Positions 1 through 7,172 of a DNA stretch of 12,165 nt are shown here, one piece after another (the first letter of the stretch is position 1; each line of letters starts with the position of its first letter). A program made the translations under genes and the position numbers. Under the pieces are notes generated by a model that worked only from the letters and a program-made list of their open reading frames with translations, did not search any database and was not told where the DNA came from. Location: positions 1 through 12,165 of the forward strand of contig MU617485.1 in NCBI GenBank assembly GCA_025201705.1, given 5' to 3'. The stretch is from Dissophora ornata. Its lineage: Eukaryota; Mortierellomycota; Mortierellomycetes; Mortierellales; Mortierellaceae.

Positions 1-1229
1 ACGGCTTTCACTGCGCTCACCAACCCTGAAATACCCTTAACAACCTTTCCTGTGCGACGTCGTGTTGCTTGCCACGGTGTTTCATCATCTGGGACGTACA
101 ATAACGCTTGAGCGGCGTAGGCGGCTTGATAGACCAAGTAGGGGTCAGTGTTGCTTCCTAACCCCTGCAAATACACTGCAAGAGGCGCATGGAGATTTTC
201 TCGGTCTAGATCCTTGACTTCGCTATCGGCCATGACATCCAATACGCGCGACACCGTCAATGCTAACCGATAGATGTAGTCTGGCGACTGCTCGTGAGTG
301 CTAATCAAGCGCTTGCTGATGAGATCTAGTATCTTGACGAGATCATCAGCCTTGAGATGGCCAGGGCGAGCGTGTTGGGTCAGTTGTGCCAGTCCTTCGA
401 GTAGATTCAAATCCAGCAATTGAGATTTTTCGATGCCGTAAAAGAGCCGCTGGAGTAGCTGATATAGCTGATCTTTGTTAAAAACTGGGACCAGGCGCAC
501 GATTTCTGTGACCGTATTCGCATCACTGAGTTCCTCGCGAGCAAATTCCTTGAGCAGCTTTAACGGCACTGTCTCTAACCTTTCCCGCTCGTCGGCATTT
601 TGTGTTGTGATATTCAACCAGGTTTGCTCGGTTGGATCGAGTGCATCATCCGTGGATTGCGAAGATTGTAAAAGACCAAGGCAGTAGACGAGGTGCGATG
701 TGTTCTTGAGACGCTCATCGGCTTCCGGTAATTTGTTTATATCAGGAGGCTGATGCATGTCCTGTGCAAAAATGTGTGCAGGGATGATTGCAATGTCGCG
801 GCTTGGAATTTCACGTCCTCTGTCAAATTTTGCGGGATCGTTGAACATTTAAATATCCGAGGGTTTTAAACATTGAACAAGAAAACTATCGACACTTTCT
901 TACCTCCATTTTTCTGAACGCTTGTAACAGGCCTGTGCCTTCTTACGAGAATCCAACTTGTTCAAAAGCTCACCGAGTCCGAAATAGGTAGAAGCGATCC
1001 CATTGCGCATAGCTCGATCTTCGGCGCTCTCAGACGATACAAGATGCTTTCTCACGGAGTTTCTTATGCGGTCCAAGGCGGTTCGTGACTCGTTGCAAAA
1101 CGTCAGAGCCAATTCAGGACTACCTTCTTGATCTGCTTGGCGTGCGTTCTCCAAATTAGATTTGGCAGACCCCAGTGCCACCCGTGGCGAGAGAACGCTT
1201 CTCCATGGCGGAAACGGTCCGCAGAACAT
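1..1229 (-). CDS. NLR-like (NACHT/WD40-family) protein, N-terminal part, runs off the left edge
   Basis: Partial two-exon gene on the minus strand: exon 1 1229-904, intron 903-820 (GTAAGA...ACAG, phase 2), exon 2 819-1 and beyond. I checked exon 2 codon by codon over 1-720 and found no stop; about 381 residues are visible. Exon 1 starts MFCGPFPPWRSVLSP and contains a TPR-like helical stretch (SPELALTFCNESRTALDRI, later KAQACYKRSEKW). Exon 2 carries SRDIAIIPAHIFAQDMHQPP, then a helical region with YLVYQAAYAAQALLYVPDDE and ends at GKVVKGISGLVSAVKA. This is the N-terminal region that precedes the NACHT ATPase in the large NLR-like proteins of Mortierella-type fungi, which are presumed intracellular sensors. 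The P-loop would lie beyond the left edge. The start at 1229 matches the pseudogene paralog at 5178; the frame is open to 1388, but that upstream part aligns to a non-coding leader. No decay is visible. Family call fairly sure; function inferred. Confidence 0.72.
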
Positions 1230-1254
1230 ATCGATTTTCTGATTGGATTGGATT

Positions 1255-1838
1255 GATAGCAATGTTAGCAATTCTGTGTACACACCCTTGTTGGATATGG
1301 TTGCTGACTGCAAATATGTTAAGTGCATGTTATCGAGAAAGATGGGATTGATGGCCAGTTTATAGATGTTTATACAACCGCTTATCAAGGACTAAGAAGC
1401 ACTCGCTCACCTTAAACGCGGATATGATGCTCACTTAGTTTTGTCACTTCTAGCAGCGATCTAAACATTCTTCCAGCATCGTCAGCTTGAGTATCCGGGG
1501 TCAGGCATTGGAGTCAACGGACCACTGTGAGTTACCAATGAACGCTGCTACTATGATTAGTTGGGCGGGGTTGACAGATGGAGCAGATGGGCGCGAGAAA
1601 GTGGAGAGGGAGAGAGAGAAAAGATGGGAAATATATACGACTGGTTTTGGTGGATTGAGTTGTCCGTGGGCGAAGCTGGGAAGTCGGGAAAGTTAGAAAA
1701 TAAGACATTTTCTTCATTACAACACCGTTTTTAGCGCATTCACTACTTCGCCCTCCTGTCGCTTTCCAAAACAATACTCCAGCTTGTGTTTATTTTCACT
1801 GCCACTTTATGTGTGCCATTTTTACCACTCTAGACTCC
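1255..1838 (-). repeat. Upstream-region repeat, copy A (promoter and leader of gene 1)
   Basis: About 580 bp of non-coding sequence that is repeated, with divergence, at 1962-2400 (copy B) and 5262-5770 (copy C). Shared blocks include GTTACCAATGAAC (CCAAT on the plus strand at 1535-1539), TGATTAGTTGGGCGGGG (1553-1569), a purine run around 1600-1622 that reads as a pyrimidine tract on the gene strand, and GTGCCATTTTTACC near the far end. The CCAAT is 306 nt upstream of the gene 1 ATG; in copy C it is 307 nt upstream of the pseudogene ATG. This fits a family promoter with an inverted CCAAT box and a GC box. Short open frames inside it (for example 1487-1696) are not conserved as protein. Confidence 0.7.
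1308..1410 (-). other. Probable 5'-UTR intron of gene 1
   Basis: On the minus strand a GTGAGC donor (1410-1405) is followed 103 nt later by an ATATTTGCAG acceptor ending at 1308, 79 nt before the chosen ATG. Both sites recur at the matching place in copy C (5360 and 5311), and in copy B the donor is kept while the acceptor has drifted to ATATTCGCAG. Conservation of the two sites while the sequence between them changes length is what suggests an intron. Transcript evidence is lacking. Confidence 0.4.
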
Positions 1839-1961
1839 ATTCATGGAACATTCCGGGCTATTACAAACAACTGCCCTGTTGGTACTGTGACAGCACATGA
1901 ATACAGAAATACGGAATCGGAGGGCTCGCGAGGTGACTAGTATCTAGAGATGCTTTCTGCA

Positions 1962-2400
1962 TACGATATAGTTACTGACTGCGAATATTCAAAGTGCATG
2001 TTATCGAGTAAGATGGAATTGATGGCCAGCTTACAGATGTTTATACAACCGCTTATTAAGAGCTATGAAGCACTCGCTCACCTTAAACACGAATACGATT
2101 TTCACTTAGTCTTGTCCCTTCCAGCAGCGATCTAAACATTCTTCCAGCATCTTTAGCTTGAGTATCCGGGATCAGGCATTAATAGTAATGTGACACTTTG
2201 GGTTACCAATGAACACTGCTGAACCATGATTAGTTAAGCAGGGCTGACAGATGAAGCGAGAGACAGTGAGAAGATGGAGAGGGAGGTTCTGGTGAATTGG
2301 GTTGTCCGCGGGCGAAGCTGGGAAGTCGGGAAATAAGTTTTCCCCGTTTCCAGCGCATTCACTCTGCCCTCGCGTAACTTTTCACGACACCTTTGGAGAT
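1962..2400 (-). repeat. Upstream-region repeat, copy B (orphan promoter, no gene attached)
   Basis: Homologous to copies A and C from the block GATATAGTTACTGACTG (1964-1980) to about CTTTTCACGACACC near 2395. It keeps the CCAAT (2206-2210), the GTGAGC donor-like site (2081) and the long leader blocks, but the GC-box position reads AGCAGGG instead of GGCGGGG, the A/C far end is missing, and the order runs straight into unrelated sequence at 1840-1960 with no coding exon. I read it as the promoter of a lost family member; it lies directly upstream of copy A. Confidence 0.65.
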
Positions 2401-2587
2401 GGTGTTGATTTACAGTCAAACTTGTGTAATAGACTAATATACTGTCACATTGAATAACCTCCCTAAATGCATAAAATATTCTGGTCCCGTCTGGTTGCAG
2501 ACTCCTCGACAGTCTCCAACAGGTTGAATTTAGTCGCTTCAGATAATATGCCAGCGAGTCTTATATTTCTTCAGCTGGAAGCTCCAT
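2401..2587. other. Spacer between pseudogene 3' end and copy B; no gene seen
   Basis: AT-rich sequence just 3' of the pseudogene stop on its strand, presumably its old 3' flank. I see no AATAAA on the minus strand and no conserved open frame. The plus-strand frame over 2467-2691 mostly overlaps the antisense of the pseudogene end and has no family resemblance. Confidence 0.4.
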
Positions 2588-2887
2588 CTACAACGGCGCT
2601 GGCTCGCCCACGGCCCCGCGTTGCTTCAAGAGCTGTTTATTCAGCCGGCTCAGTCCTTCGACGTCTTGCATTGAGGTGTCGGTCAAACTAAGCGCGATTG
2701 GTGGAGATCTCCAATGCAACCGTGCACAACACTCGTTCCCATCTTCAGTGACCAGCCACAGTCGAACTGACCCATCATTACCTCCAGTCGCCAAATAATT
2801 GCCACCAGGTATTGCTTTCCAGGCGATGCTGTAGACGATGGTGTAGGTTTGAATTACTAGCTGAGACTGACCGTTTACAACGCCCAT
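2588..2887 (-). pseudogene. Last WD40-like blade and C-terminal tail of the NLR-like pseudogene
   Basis: Open frame with IVYSIAWKAIPGGNYLATGG and GSVRLWLV (a WD blade: GG-x-D-x-S-V-R-L-W) followed by LHWRSPPIALSLTDTSMQDV and GLSRLNKQLLKQRGAVGEP, a tail I recognise as the usual end of this fungal family. It is in a different frame from the three preceding WD units, which end at a TAA (2875-2877). The apparent ATG at 2887 lies inside the preceding unit and is not a real start. Confidence 0.6.
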
Positions 2888-2889
2888 AG

Positions 2890-3267
2890 TCGCGCTGTCT
2901 TGTCTGCACTTCCAGACACAATCCGATCACCTTTTGGCGAATACATGACACTCGAAACACCACTGGTATGGCCGCTCAAGATGTGATGGCAATCTCCTGT
3001 TTCAACATCCTACAGCCGCACTGTCTTGTCTGCACTGCCAGATGCAATCTGATCACCCTCTGGTGAATACACGACACCCGAAACGCCCTTCATATGGCCG
3101 TTCAAGATGTGGCAGCATTTTCCTGTTTAGACGTCCCACAGCCGCACTGTCTTGTCCCGACCGCCAGAAGCAATCCGATTGCCTTTTGGCGAATATACGA
3201 CGCTCCTAATACTCTCACTATGGCCAGTTATTGTCATCATTTTATCCCAGTCCAAAGTCGCATAGAT
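2890..3267 (-). repeat. Three tandem WD40 units of exactly 126 nt (42 codons), broken by stops
   Basis: The anchor CTGTCTTGTC occurs on the plus strand at 2895, 3021 and 3147, a spacing of exactly 126 nt. On the minus strand each unit reads like GH...V-YSPKGD-RIASGS-DKTVRLWDVETG, a WD40 blade. The first unit in reading order has TAA after LWDV (3127-3129), the second has TAG in place of the blade's Trp codon (3010-3012), and the third ends LWAL followed by TAA (2875-2877). Such near-identical units are normal for WD40 proteins of fungal NLRs; the stops show this copy no longer encodes a full propeller. Confidence 0.75.
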
Positions 3268-4517
3268 GCTGATGTCGCCATTATCAAGTCCGACAGCACA
3301 TCACATCTTTTGCCATCTGGGGAATATACACAGGTCTCCACATGGCCCTGTTCCTGGAGAAATGGCAACTCGCCAAACTGTACGCCTGACATCTGGGCCT
3401 TTCTCAAATCTGCTCCACGCAGCGACACGCCACGGAGAATGACCTTACTCATATTAGCTCCTTGGAGCTGAGTAAATTCGAATACGCCATGACTCAGATC
3501 CGCCCCTGGAATCTGTATCCCTTGTAAATCCGCTCCATGGAAGTGTACTCCTGCCTTGACCAATATCGTAATCGCATTGGCAGCTGCCAACCGCACAGTC
3601 TCGACTTCTGCAACATCAATTTTTGAATGCTCGATGACTGAGAGTAGCCGTTTCTTGAAGAGAGGCTCCTGTTGGACTCGCTCCACCAAAAATTGAAGGA
3701 TCGACGGCTCGCCCACATAGCTTTTCCGTCCCAAAGGCGAATCGAGCAACGGCTGTGCTACTGCGACAACCATTTCATGCAAATCATCCTCAGTCTTGTA
3801 TATGCTAGCGGAGCTGTCGTTCTTTCGTCCGAACTTGGTTGTTATTGGTGTCACACTCTCCTGCGGCTCGAATATTGCGCGTGCCAGACTGTATTCAAGA
3901 AGTGATTGATGGAGAAACTGGTACTGATTTCCGTTGCGCTTGAAAGGACAAGCCTCATGTAACAGTTTCTTCTCGCGACTTCGGCCAAAGAGCTCTTCTT
4001 TCCATGTCCCTTTATCCTTGGTTGACGAGTATACGACCATTGAATTACCCGCTTGTCTCTCGTAGATTGCTATCGCTAAGTCTTTCAAGAGCGCAACTCC
4101 TTGCGGCATGAACCCCTCTTCATTCAGGTTCTGGAATGCTTCCCTGTCTAGTTTATCTAGGTGGCCCAAATTCTCGAGTAATCGTGTTTTGCCACGTTCT
4201 AGCCATCGTTCCACGAACTGGTCATATAGTGAGGCTCTGGTGATACGGGTCGCTGAGAGGGTTTCTCCTGAATGCACCATGCTCGCTAATACCTCCAATG
4301 ACAGCGTTAACAGAAACGGGTTGGTCACTAGATCTTCCAGGCCATGAATCCGATCGAGCACCTGCAAGTAGTCACTGGCCGACCACTCCAGACCTTTTTC
4401 AGACACGTATTGCTTGACATACCCCTGAATCTGACCCTTTGAGAATGGTGCGATGACCGCCTCTTGAAACAGTGGTGACTTTACTGTGCGATTACTGTCT
4501 TCAGGCATCAAATTCAA
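3237..4517 (-). pseudogene. Open 426-codon block of the pseudogene: NACHT C-terminal helical region plus pentapeptide repeats
   Basis: The longest open frame in the left half. Residues about 18-30 read QEAVIAPFSKGQI and 65-75 TNPFLLTLSLE, which in this family lie just C-terminal to the NACHT nucleotide-binding core (winged-helix-type region); KRNGNQYQFLHQSLLEY (193-209) is the family's FLHxSLLEY block. Residues about 328-382 form pentapeptide repeats (HGADLQG, PGADLSHG, QGANMSK, RGADLRKAQ). From residue about 405 the frame shifts: the expected continuation of VYSPDGKRC is found one frame over. There is no Walker A or B motif. The first codons (MNLMPEDS) overlap the deletion junction, so the ATG at 4517 is accidental. 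Whether the block is still translated cannot be told from sequence. Confidence 0.65.
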
Positions 4518-4772
4518 TGGCCTTTAGCCAGTCGCGCTCGAACTGATCAAGTGCGTTCTCGTTGAATTGCTTAGGTGAACGAGCTGGGATATGTTCTCGA
4601 GACGCCCATCGACTTTTGGCAACTTGTTTGTATCTAGAGGCTGATCCATGTCCTTTCCAAAATGTGCGGAGGGATTGTTGCAACGTCGCGGTTTGAGCTA
4701 TCCTGAATCAGAGAACGAGTAGGCGGTAGTAGGTGAACGATTGGAGGCGATGCGATGCTCTTGGAACGTCCT
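4501..4772 (-). pseudogene. Frameshifted second exon of the NLR-like pseudogene
   Basis: After the acceptor TTACAG (ending 4773) the frame reads RGRSKSIASPP ... NRDVATIPPHI, matching gene 1's RDIAIIPAHIF. Gene 1 has CAC ATT TTT GCA; here one T is missing (run at 4658-4662), so the frame hits TAG at 4634-4636. The homologous sequence continues in the next frame as KDMDQPLDTNKLPKVDGRLE, then in a third frame as ENALDQFERDWLKAIEFDA (ending 4504), where homology to gene 1 stops and the deletion junction begins. Confidence 0.6.
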
Positions 4773-4861
4773 CTGTAACATATTGGTTTTGCAGCGTTGT
4801 AGCATGGTTAGATATATGAGTCTTGAGCCTCCAACAAACAATATTGTAGTCGCTTACATAC

Positions 4862-5178
4862 CCCCATTTTTCACCATTCTTGATACTGGTTTGTGCTTTG
4901 GAGCGACACCCCAAGCTATCTAACAGCCTGCCGAGCTTAGAATAAGCGGTCGCAATCTCACTGCACAAGGCTCGATCGTCAGCGCGGAAGGACGAAATAT
5001 AAGTTCTTCTCACGGATGGTCTTATGCGGGTCAGTGCTGCTTCTGCATCCTTGCAGGACGCCAGAGCTCGTTCAGAACGGTTTACTTTGCGTGCAATCTC
5101 CAAATGCACATTCGCAAGCTCCAGCGCCTCCTGTGGTGGGAGAGCTCTTCTCCATGGCGAAAATGGACTGCTGAGCAT
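4862..5178 (-). pseudogene. N-terminal exon of the NLR-like pseudogene (TPR-like region)
   Basis: About 105 open codons starting MLSSPFSPWRRALPPQEALEL, with ERALASCKDAEAALTRI and GRLLDSLGCRSKAQTSIKN, then EKWG and a GTATGT donor at 4861. It aligns along its length with exon 1 of gene 1, and the intron interrupts the same Trp-Gly/Arg junction in the same phase (2). The exon itself shows no lesion. It lies 84 nt downstream of copy C of the upstream-region repeat, so the promoter and first exon of this paralog appear preserved. It could still give a short N-terminal-only product. Confidence 0.6.
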
Positions 5179-5261
5179 ATCGATATTCTGAAAGTTTACT
5201 TGATTTGCCTTGGCCTTTTCTTTTGGTTTCTGGCCCCTAATTTCGTTAGATTGGATTTATA

Positions 5262-5770
5262 GCAATGTTGTCAATTCTGTGAACATACCCTTGATAGATA
5301 TGGTTGCTAACTGCAAATATGCCAAGTGCATGTCATCAAACAAGGTGGAGTCGAGCTCACCTCAAACACGAATCTGATGTTCACTTAGTCTTGTCACTTC
5401 TAGTAGCGATCTAAATGCTATTCCAGTATCGTTAGTTTGAATATCCGGGGTCAGGCATTGATAGCAATGGACCAGTGTGGGTTACCAATGAACGCTGCCG
5501 GACTATGATTAATTGGGCGGGGCAGACAGTTGGAGCAGATGGGAGTGAGAGACAGTGAGAAGATGGATAGGGAGAGAGATAAAAGATGACAAAGATACGC
5601 GGCTGGTTCTGGTGCATTGTGTCGTCCGTGGGTAAAGCTGGTAAGCCGGGAAAGTAAACACTTCACTCCTTCGCCCTCGTGTAACTTTTCAAAGGCACCC
5701 CTTTGTCAATGCTTCCATTTATGCCGCCACTGTGTGTGCCATTTTTTTACCGCTCAGACTCAAAATGACA
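5262..5770 (-). repeat. Upstream-region repeat, copy C (promoter and leader of the pseudogene)
   Basis: Third copy of the non-coding block described at 1255-1838. It has CCAAT at 5485-5489, ATTGGGCGGGGC (5513-5524), a purine run 5548-5586, CACTTAGTCTTGTCACTTC, and the GTGCCATTTTTTTACC end near 5736-5751. Leader intron sites are kept at 5360 (GTGAGC) and 5311 (TTTGCAG), but the interval is about 50 nt against 103 in copy A, because the middle of the leader is deleted here. The overlapping minus-strand frames (5432-5666) are not conserved among the copies. Confidence 0.68.
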
Positions 5771-5894
5771 CATTCACGGAACTCGACACCAGCCATCGAT
5801 CGACCTCAGCGGGAGTTCTAGCCTAGCTCCCGATGCCCCAGTTTTGTTTCATGGCTGACGAGATATTATTATTACAATATTTTAATAATTTCAG
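5771..5894. other. Spacer ending in an AT-rich, intron-like stretch
   Basis: After copy C the sequence is unremarkable until an AT-rich run at about 5863-5890 that ends TTTCAG at 5894. On the plus strand this looks like the 3' end of an intron feeding the protein-like segment at 5895. No upstream exon could be found. Confidence 0.3.
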
Positions 5895-6383
5895 GTAAGA
5901 AGAACTCTTCTGCTGCCCGCACAAGGAGTGTACAGGCGGTATTGAAGATATCGCTGAGGGGTCCTCGCATCTTTGGAAATGTGCTGCCCAATGATGTCCG
6001 GGATGCCTTGCATGCTGGCTCGGATTGCAGCAGCTTGGAGATTGACGTTGTAGTGAAGCCGACGAACCTTTTGAGGTCATTCACAGACAAAAAGCGGCCA
6101 CGAACGGATGGCAGACCCTTTGAGGGCGCGAACAAACGCCGTGCAAAGGATCTTTCGCTTTTCACAGTTCTGCCTACGTTGGTCTCTTCAAGTGCCGCTG
6201 GGGAAGCCTCATGCCCTGCACCTGAATGCAGTAGACATTTAATAGCGGCTTTGCAGTCATGAAAACGGCATGTCTAAGGTCTGGGGACCATCTGGGGAGC
6301 CCATCACATCGGTACGGGATTTTATGACAAATGACAACAAGAGAGCAGTATTTGATTCACTTTTTGATATGCAAAAAATCTAA
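5895..6383 (+). pseudogene. Unrecognised protein-like remnant (3' exon or exons of a hypothetical gene)
   Basis: From the acceptor-like TTTCAG (5889-5894) the plus strand is open to TGA at 6260-6262. It encodes KKNSSAARTRSVQAVLKISL, RIFGNVLPNDVRDALHAG and a basic, NLS-like KKRPRTDGRPFEGANKRRAK. Directly after, in another frame, CAT at 6258 opens HENGMSKVWGPSGEPITSVR and RDFMTNDNKRAVFDSLFDMQ before TAA at 6381-6383; this second part looks even more protein-like than the end of the first frame. Between them that second frame has adjacent TAA and TAG at 6240-6245, so the two parts need either an intron with acceptor TTTGCAG (ending 6256) or decay by frameshift. No start exon is visible. I do not recognise the family. 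Confidence 0.35.
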
Positions 6384-6564
6384 GAGATGTGCCATCAACA
6401 GCATTTGCTGTTCAGTCATCGGTGAGTTCTACTGGGACCGTTGTAGAGTGCTGCTTCAGCTTCAGGTCATATGTCCGACTCCACACATCTTCTAAGACTG
6501 AGCTAGATTATCGAGTCAAATGCCAATATAGATCCACAGTCCATTTAGAGCAGTCGATCCATAC
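6384..6564. other. Breakpoint region between the remnant and the proteasome fragment
   Basis: No coding sequence of either neighbour is visible here. On the minus strand it follows the splice donor of proteasome exon 2, yet no later proteasome exon can be found in it or further left. A junction between the two blocks therefore probably lies in this stretch. Confidence 0.35.
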
Positions 6565-6989
6565 CTGTGCCTCAACGCGCGCATGGTCAACAACGGTCCT
6601 GGAGTCGGCTACCAATCCAGACATGTCACATCCGATATGAGCATCAATTTCAAAGATCTTCTCGACCGAACTAGGCCCCAACAGTGACGAAGTCACGCGC
6701 TTCTCGACAGCCAGGATCAATCTCTCTGCAGTCTTGATCCCGAAAGCCGTTGATCTGAGCTGTAATTTATGTGTCGAATGGAGGGTGTAGAAATACGATA
6801 GAAACGAACGAGGGGTTTGGACGGTAGTACGTGTGTTTGTAGGATCGTGGCGTTGTGCTGATTCCTGGAATTGCGAAATAAGAAATGGGTGTACTTTGAG
6901 AACCTGATGGCATACTCGACTTGAAAGAGACGACCCTCGGGTGCGAAGGCGTTAACTCCCCGGTCGTACTCGGATCGTGTCATGAACAT
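6565..6989 (-). pseudogene. PSMA5: Proteasome 20S subunit alpha type 5, 5' fragment (exons 1-2 only)
   Basis: Exon 1 from ATG 6989 to about 6904 encodes [20 protein letters not shown] then LFQVEYAI, the signature N terminus of 20S alpha subunits and specifically alpha 5 (yeast Pup2). Exon 2, 6759-6565, encodes [20 protein letters not shown] then [20 protein letters not shown] and ARVEAQ, ending at a GTATGG donor (6564). The family is about 240 residues; only about the first 95 are here and the remaining exons are absent. Oddities: the alpha-5 LGSTAIG block reads LRSTAFG and the next Gly is also Arg; the end of exon 1 lacks a good donor (GTTCTC), and joining it to exon 2 in frame is not straightforward. 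Decay plus truncation suggests a fragment, with a full copy elsewhere since the subunit is essential in eukaryotes. A very long intron is an unlikely alternative. Confidence 0.75.
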
Positions 6990-7059
6990 GTTAGAATGTG
7001 TTTGCATTCACATGAGACCCATGCAGTCAACGTCAGTTGTGACCGCACAAAATTTTGCT

Positions 7060-7068
7060 TTTGCCACC
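7060..7068 (-). promoter_or_regulatory. PACE-like site 1 (GGTGGCAAA)
   Basis: Exact match on the minus strand to the 9-mer proteasome-associated control element, bound in budding yeast by the transcription factor Rpn4. It points toward the proteasome gene and lies 71 nt upstream of its ATG. Confidence 0.5.
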
Positions 7069-7103
7069 ACTCCCTCCTCACACTCTTTCTTTGCTTTTCA
7101 CAT

Positions 7104-7112
7104 TTTGCCACC
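7104..7112 (-). promoter_or_regulatory. PACE-like site 2 (GGTGGCAAA)
   Basis: A second exact 9-mer match in the same orientation, 44 nt from the first, 115 nt upstream of the proteasome ATG and 61 nt upstream of the LIG4 ATG. The core extends by one more shared A (GGTGGCAAAA) in both sites. Confidence 0.5.
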
Positions 7113-7172
7113 GAATCTTCCTTGTCTTCCCTCTCCTCTAGCTAGCTTGCACAACATCGATCAAGTCCAGCA

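Larger units (their letters stand above)
2588..5178 (-). pseudogene. Decayed NACHT/pentapeptide/WD40 NLR-like gene with internal deletion
   Basis: A paralog of gene 1 in several frames. In order on the minus strand: N-terminal exon 5178-4862; intron 4861-4773; a second exon that is out of frame within 115 nt; an internal deletion near 4485-4510 that joins the pre-NACHT region to sequence beyond the nucleotide-binding core, so no P-loop is present; an open block 4517-3237 with pentapeptide repeats; then WD40 repeats and a C-terminal tail ending LLKQRGAVGEPAPL before the stop at 2588. Lesions seen: frameshift in a T-run near 4658-4662 with stop TAG at 4634-4636, a second frame change near 4570-4580, frameshift near 3293-3303, stops TAA 3127-3129, TAG 3010-3012 and TAA 2875-2877, and a further frame change at about 2880. 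Reading this as one functional gene would need many unsupported splices. Confidence 0.75.
6990..7172. promoter_or_regulatory. Bidirectional promoter region between the proteasome alpha-5 fragment and LIG4
   Basis: 183 bp separate the two divergent start codons. I see no TATA box. About 7066-7140 is a long pyrimidine-rich tract on the LIG4 strand, usual for fungal core promoters near transcription starts. Two PACE-like sites lie inside it. The LIG4 ATG has G at -3 and G at +4, a good start context. Confidence 0.6.

Noticed and set aside
1487..1774. Small open frames on both strands in copy A
   Set aside because: The equivalent frames are not preserved in copies B and C, where the DNA is conserved as a non-coding upstream region.
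2890..3267. CRISPR-like or satellite array
   Set aside because: The 126-nt periodicity is explained by 42-codon WD40 blades with codon structure on the minus strand.
3094..3471. 125-codon plus-strand open frame
   Set aside because: It is the antisense of the WD40 and pentapeptide units; its repeated motifs (SYCHHF, PHCLV) mirror the 126-nt repeats and do not resemble a protein family.
5872..6165. 97-codon minus-strand open frame opposite the unrecognised remnant
   Set aside because: Its plus-strand partner has the better composition, a splice acceptor and a basic NLS-like segment; the minus frame shows no motif.
1..6564. A giant intron of the proteasome gene continuing to the left
   Set aside because: All other introns here are 83-130 nt, no later proteasome exon is visible on the minus strand, and complete promoter and coding blocks of other genes lie in between.
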